A DNA stretch of 64,000 nucleotides from Lepas anatifera. Lineage: Eukaryota; Arthropoda; Thecostraca; Lepadidae. The notes under the pieces are model-generated. The model ran no database searches and was not told the origin of the DNA. It saw only the letters and a list, made by a program, of their open reading frames with translations. The position numbers were made by a program, and so were the translations under genes. Positions within the stretch are counted from its first letter, which is position 1; each line of letters starts with the position of its first letter. The stretch spans positions 62,001 through 126,000 of the forward strand of contig JAOTON010001807.1 of NCBI GenBank assembly GCA_034440635.1. The letters are read 5' to 3'. This document shows, one piece after another, positions 59,986 through 64,000 of this stretch.

Positions 59986-61662
59986 GTTCAGTGTAGAAGT
60001 TGGGCCTTAGACTGGAAAAAGTATCTTGAGCCCATATTTTTCATCCGGCGACATTTTTGTTTTTGCTTTTCGTCTCAAATAGCCAAAATTCTACCGGGAA
60101 GTGATATTTCATCATGTATTTCTCACACTTCCACACAAATGAGGTGGCTTTTAAAGTGTCGTCGCAATGAGTATGAAGTGATTATAAACTATGGAAGGAG
60201 ATGGTAAGGATGAGGAAAAGGTGAGGATCAAGAGGATGGGATTCTACCTGGAGGGGCCGCTGCAGCCACAGGCGCATGCGCTCACAGCCTCCAGGTAGAG
60301 TAAGGATAAGGATTAGGTACCGGTAAAAAAACACACAGACACACAATCGCACACACACTTCGAACATTTAAACTTAAATAATATGGGGATGAAAATGCTC
60401 GATTCTTCGGCTTCGTTTTCATTTCGTCTTCGATCTGATAAATTTCGTTGTTTGTGCTCCATCTTGTCTGTGACATCGTTGATCTTGCTTCACTGATGTT
60501 CAATTGTTGCATTTTTTATTTTCTTTAATCTCCGGTGCTGATGTTCTCTTTCACAAAACTTGTTTTTTTATTGTTCTCTAAAATTAGTCATCCTGAAATA
60601 TTTCAATATTCCCGCCGCAGAGGCTTTTTTCTTGAAGGAGCTCTTAAAAACACGTGAAACGCAACAAAAAATCAAGAAGGAAGATTAGCGACGAAACGAG
60701 GATAGTAGGCCAAAAATGATGTACTTATTGTAGTGCTGCTGAACACCGCTTGACCTTTTTTATGCTTTCCGACTTTGGTTTGCCCCGCCCAAACTGACCG
60801 GCTGGATCCGCCACTGTCTAGTACCAACACAGTGTACTACACTTTATTAAGTGAATAATACCAGATGGTTGTAGGGCCCTAGCAGCTGAAGCGCCCTGAA
60901 ACCCCAACACTTGGACACCGCAAACTGGGATCGGCTCGGACAGGACGCCTATCTTCCGAAGCCTTTCATGTGTCCATCGGAAGAGCTCGAATGAGTTAAC
61001 CATAGAACACGTGAATATTTTTGATGAGATATTGTTTATGATAAAAATCATCGGCAATCGCCGCCCGTTAGAATTCTGAGCTAACAGTCTCACAGCGGAC
61101 GCTGTTCGGCTCACCGCGTCGAAATTGTCGACGGAGCGCGCCGCGCCGGGACTGCCGACGGAGCGCGCCGCGCCGGGATCGTCGACGCACGACGTTAACG
61201 GCGCGGGTGCGTGAACTGCGACGCGGTCAGTCTCCGCTACCGACGCCACGCGGCGTTATTGCTGGTGGTGTCAAAAGTATGGAGAGGGTGGCAGTGAGTT
61301 TGTGGCGCACGGGGTGGAGGGGATACATAAATGTGCCAAATATTGTGGTGATTTTCGTATGGTTTCAGAAGGAAACGTCATAATTCTAATGAATAAATAC
61401 ATGTTTCGTAAGCTTTGGAGATTGGAGATAGGCTTGGCAGGAGCTATAGCAGAAGAGACAGGAATTACGGATATACGCTATTGTTTTTGTGAAAAGATAC
61501 GCTAAATTTACGGTTCCAAGTATGATAGTACACTTATTGGACTATTCACGTTTAGACGCGTATTTTTTGTCAAATGTCCCTTCAAGATTTATTCATTAAT
61601 AGCCCCAGGTGCGATGTATCCATCTCCCATAAGCAATCATGATTCAAAACCTTCCTAGGATT
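59986..61662. other. No gene supported; hairpin at 60244-60298 and CpG-rich patch at 61080-61260
   Basis: CTACCTGGAGG (60244-60254) and CCTCCAGGTAG (60288-60298) form an 11-bp stem. CTGGATCCGCCACTG near 60802 is a lone family B end. 61120-61190 has a two-copy CpG-rich repeat (GACGGAGCGCGCCGCGCCGG twice). After it, TCAGTC near 61227 and ATGGAGAGGGTGGCA before GTGAGT (61279-61299) could be a promoter and a tiny first exon, unproven. Confidence 0.35.
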
Positions 61663-61821
61663 CAGTGGCGGATACAAGGGGGGCAGGTGGCTCAACCCCC
61701 CCCCCGAAAATGTCTGATAGTCTAAGTCAATACATAGCCGAAGGCTGTTACGAGGTAATGACGAGGGAGGCTCGAGCCTCCTAGGCCCTCCCCCTGAAAT
61801 TCTGTCCTGGATCCGCCGCTG
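61663..61821. mobile_element. Family B MITE, reverse orientation, with diverged 8-bp target duplication
   Basis: CAGTGGCGGATACAAGGGG at the left and CCTGGATCCGCCGCTG at the right; CATAGCCGAAGGCTGTTACG inside. The flanks CTAGGATT (61655-61662) and CTTGGCTT (61822-61829) match in six of eight bases. Confidence 0.9.
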
Positions 61822-61829
61822 CTTGGCTT

Positions 61830-63059
61830 GTTTTAACTGGGTTGAATGTGCCAAAGCAACGAATAAAATGGGTAGAGATTTTCTTTAGCCCGGACCTCGC
61901 TTAAACACCTCCCCAAGACACTGTCGTCGGTCTCGGTGTCGTGGGCGGGTGTTTTGTGAGCTGGCTCCGGTGAGGTGCAGTGAGCCGGAGCGGACGAGTC
62001 CGGCCGTATCCGGCGCATTGCCAGAACCCGGCTCCTGGCCGGCGCACATCCGGCCGGCGCCCACCCGCCAGCCGGGGGGGGATGTTGACCTCGATGTCTG
62101 CTGAAATCTGAAATTACAGCGGGCGTCGCAGAAATCTCCGGAGATGCTGCAGCGCTGGGCGTAGCCAGAGGTGGATCAGGAGGTGGGGGGAGGGGGGGCA
62201 AAGATAGTTACCTAAGCCCCCGGATTTTCTCTTATTTTCCGTGAATACTGATTCACGATTTTGGGGTCCGCTGCCCCCTTTCTCTAAACCAGTGTCCTGA
62301 AATTCGCAATTTTAAGTGGAAAACGTATCTTTTTCAGATTTCTTTAGGGCTCACCAGGGACTTGTATCGGCCTCACTTGGCAGAGGAATCCCGGGCATGA
62401 AAACCGGTAAAGTACGCATCTAAATTATGACAGTGAATACCCAAACCATATAAGTATAATCACCAACTGTCATTGATGTAATATCTTACCTGATTACGTC
62501 CTTTCGCCAATCTCAAATGGCGATACTACTCCCACATACACAGCGAACAACGATGACAACATGATAACGCAGCACAAAACAAAACAATCCCGGCCTGCCA
62601 CAGACTAAAATATAAAACCCGCAGAAAAAACATCAATAGTTACACGGGAAAAGTGAGGCAACAAAGGTTTTTTTGGAGGTATAACAAACTTTGTCATATC
62701 CCAGGAGTTTCTGGCCCGTTCAAATACAAAAGATGACACATACTTTTGCCTAAGCTGGCTTGGGATGGGCTGCTACCAGATTTTTCTAGCCCTCCGACGG
62801 CCGCCGCCTCTTCCGACTTCCTTCGGTTAGAGTCGGCGTCTGTCGTCGGTGGCTCTGGTGATGAGGTCCGCGGCGATGCTGATGATTGCCTTACGGGCCC
62901 TTTGTTACCTGGTCGGTAACCGTATTGGATCGGGTCAGATCTGTCCTGCACCTCCCAGTATGTAGCTCCTGTTTGTTTTTGTTTTCTTATTTTGTTGATT
63001 ATTTTTAGTTCCTTTCTCTTTTTATGCTTCAGTTATTGGTCCCACAGTTATTTGCCTTC
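61830..63059. other. No gene supported; CpG-rich patch at 61940-62180
   Basis: A minus-strand stop-free stretch (about 63030 down to 62694) reads like an ordinary low-complexity protein but lacks an ATG, splice sites and known motifs. GGGCGTAGCCAGAGGTGG near 62158 is a lone end like that of the 341-622 MITE. Nothing else is supportable. Confidence 0.35.
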
Positions 63060-63649
63060 TTCGGCATTTTATGGGTGTAAGGCGCCCACTCGAGGCCTCT
63101 CGAGCCCCGGCGACGAGGTTGACGGGATCCTGGGGGTTGAGGTCCCCCTCGGGCGGGTCAGTCGAGGGCTCCAACACGCCCCCTTTGGCCCAGATATCTC
63201 GATCCAACCGGGGGTAAGCCGTCCGTAGGCTGCCGCGGGCGGCCTAGCTACGCGGCAGTGTCTACGGGCACTGTCGCTCGGTCCAGCTGAGCAGGGGGAT
63301 TATGTTTCGGGCGTGCGGCGCGGCGCCCTTCGCGGTGGGGACTGTGATAGCTCTTGCCGGACGCGACGCGGGCCGGGGTTTCGGAAACCGTCGATTTGCG
63401 AGACTCCGGCTTGTTGCGCGCGCCTGGTAGACCGCAGTCTCCGCTGCGTTAGGGCTGCCGCGTTTTGCTTCGTCCCGACTCATGGCCCTGCCGGCCACTG
63501 GGCTGATGGCGTCAGGGGGTGGGTGCGTTCTGATCGGAGGGGTTGTGTGAGTACCTCTCGCCCTCTGGGACGGGCGCACCTGCCCCGTAGGCACGTACCA
63601 GCCCCCGGGTCCAGCTATTGACAGCTGGCAACCCGGGGGCCGAAGGTAA
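63060..63649 (+). promoter_or_regulatory. GC-rich 5' leader of a LINE element (probable)
   Basis: Composition changes to CpG-rich and highly structured near 63070 and stays so up to the ORF1 start at 63650. Small stems are frequent: TGCCGCG (63231-63237) with CGCGGCA (63251-63257), CAGTG with CACTG (63256-63273), and the large hairpin at 63601-63640. LINE leaders hold an internal promoter, but the true 5' end is not visible here; 63060 is only where the composition changes. Confidence 0.5.
63601..63640 (+). promoter_or_regulatory. Strong hairpin nine bases before the ORF1 start codon
   Basis: GCCCCCGGGT (63601-63610) pairs with ACCCGGGGGC (63631-63640), and CCAGCT (63611-63616) with AGCTGG (63623-63628). 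The stem has 16 pairs with one two-base bulge (CA) and a six-base loop (ATTGAC). The ATG is at 63650, so scanning ribosomes would have to open it. Confidence 0.85.
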
Positions 63650-64000
63650 ATGAAATCACTATGGCGTCTCAAAATAGCACAACCTCCAACACTCCCGTCC
63701 AACCGACGGGTTCTTCCTCCCCTGCGGGGACAGAACTTCTCTAGAGTTCTGATGGTGACTCTTGAGGGCAGTCACAAGATGAACCCCTTCCAGGTTAATC
63801 AGGCTGTGTCGAAATTCGGGACTGCAACCCATGTTTATCGACACTCGGAAACAAAACTTGAAGTTGTCATGTCGTCGGACAAGGAAACGTGTGATCTCTT
63901 GGCGGCAAAGCAGCTCAGCTTTGTAGGGAAAGATAAATCTTTGGTGTTGGTACCGGTTTCTGTAGCTTTACACCCGACGAAGAACAACGCATTGGGCGTT
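63650..64000 (+). CDS. LINE ORF1 (gag-like), N-terminal part, runs off the window
   Basis: From ATG 63650, directly preceded by an in-frame TAA at 63647, the frame stays open for 117 codons to the edge. It is a better choice than ATG 63661, whose frame stops after 27 codons. The product starts with about 25 basic, variable residues and continues with a segment around residues 29-117 containing RVLMVTLEG, NPFQVNQAVSKFGTATHV and LVLVPVSVALHPTKNNALGV. That layout (a 'PF..NKA....G....V' part, then 'LLV', then 'V.PH.TLN.SKGVI') is usual in the RNA-binding ORF1 proteins of jockey-like non-LTR retrotransposons. ORF1 proteins bind the element RNA and go with it into the nucleus. No frame break is seen so far, so this may be a young copy; the zinc knuckles and ORF2 would lie beyond the window. 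Confidence 0.7.
   Translation, partial: MKSLWRLKIAQPPTLPSNRRVLPPLRGQNFSRVLMVTLEGSHKMNPFQVNQAVSKFGTATHVYRHSETKLEVVMSSDKETCDLLAAKQLSFVGKDKSLVLVPVSVALHPTKNNALGV

Noticed and set aside
62694..63030. Minus-strand stop-free stretch with serine/proline-rich peptide
   Set aside because: No ATG, no pyrimidine-rich acceptor and no known motif; the plus strand is also open for part of it, as in GC-rich leaders.

Overview
This is eukaryotic, gene-poor, repeat-dense DNA, most likely from an arthropod and possibly a crustacean. The reasons are a short interstitial tract of TTAGG/CCTAA (the usual arthropod telomere unit) at 6.0-6.1 kb, tRNA-derived SINEs, a Penelope-like element, LINE fragments, many short terminal-inverted-repeat transposons, and long simple repeats. 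There is no bacterial-style packing, no operon and no CRISPR array. CpG is not visibly depleted. The species cannot be named from the sequence.

Only two stretches look like real open protein sequence. The first is a GC-rich 261-codon first exon at 4.5-5.3 kb (ATG at 4537, splice donor after 5319), which codes for a disordered protein start with a PPPY motif; I do not recognise the gene and could not find its next exon. The second is the start of a LINE ORF1 (ATG 63650) that runs off the right edge, preceded by a GC-rich leader and a strong hairpin. Everything else that is open is either tandem repeat read in frame or transposon debris.

Layout. 0-1 kb: the right part of a TTAA-flanked element (family T1) with a hAT-type MITE inside it. 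1.4-3.1 kb: a broken, partly inverted Penelope-like element. 3.5-4.0 kb: MITEs. 4.2-5.3 kb: promoter-like CpG island and exon. 5.7-6.5 kb: a Mutator-like element with a 10-bp target duplication that carries the telomeric tract. 6.8-8.5 kb: minisatellites, one split by a MITE. 8.9-14.2 kb: MITEs and a SINE. 18.2-21.8 kb: four tandem arrays and a 300-bp CA run. 22-34 kb: sparse, with MITEs, microsatellites and a second TTAA-flanked family (T2). 34.7-41.9 kb: many MITEs, T1 copy 2, SINE copies, and a nested TA-flanked MITE. 43.9-45.7 kb: a dispersed repeat whose tail has expanded into 50-bp arrays around a dead LINE reverse transcriptase. 46-55 kb: sparse, with MITEs. 55.6-58.0 kb: a 2-kb, 58-bp satellite with a higher-order period of about 580 bp, then a 21-bp array. 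59.0-60.0 kb: T1 copy 3. 63.1-64.0 kb: LINE 5' end.

There is no gene pathway here. What holds the window together is transposon biology: several short non-autonomous families share the end core GGCGGATCC or GGGCGT(A/C)GCCA and make 8-bp target duplications. Nesting and empty sites give the order of some insertions. I found no convincing new multi-gene system.
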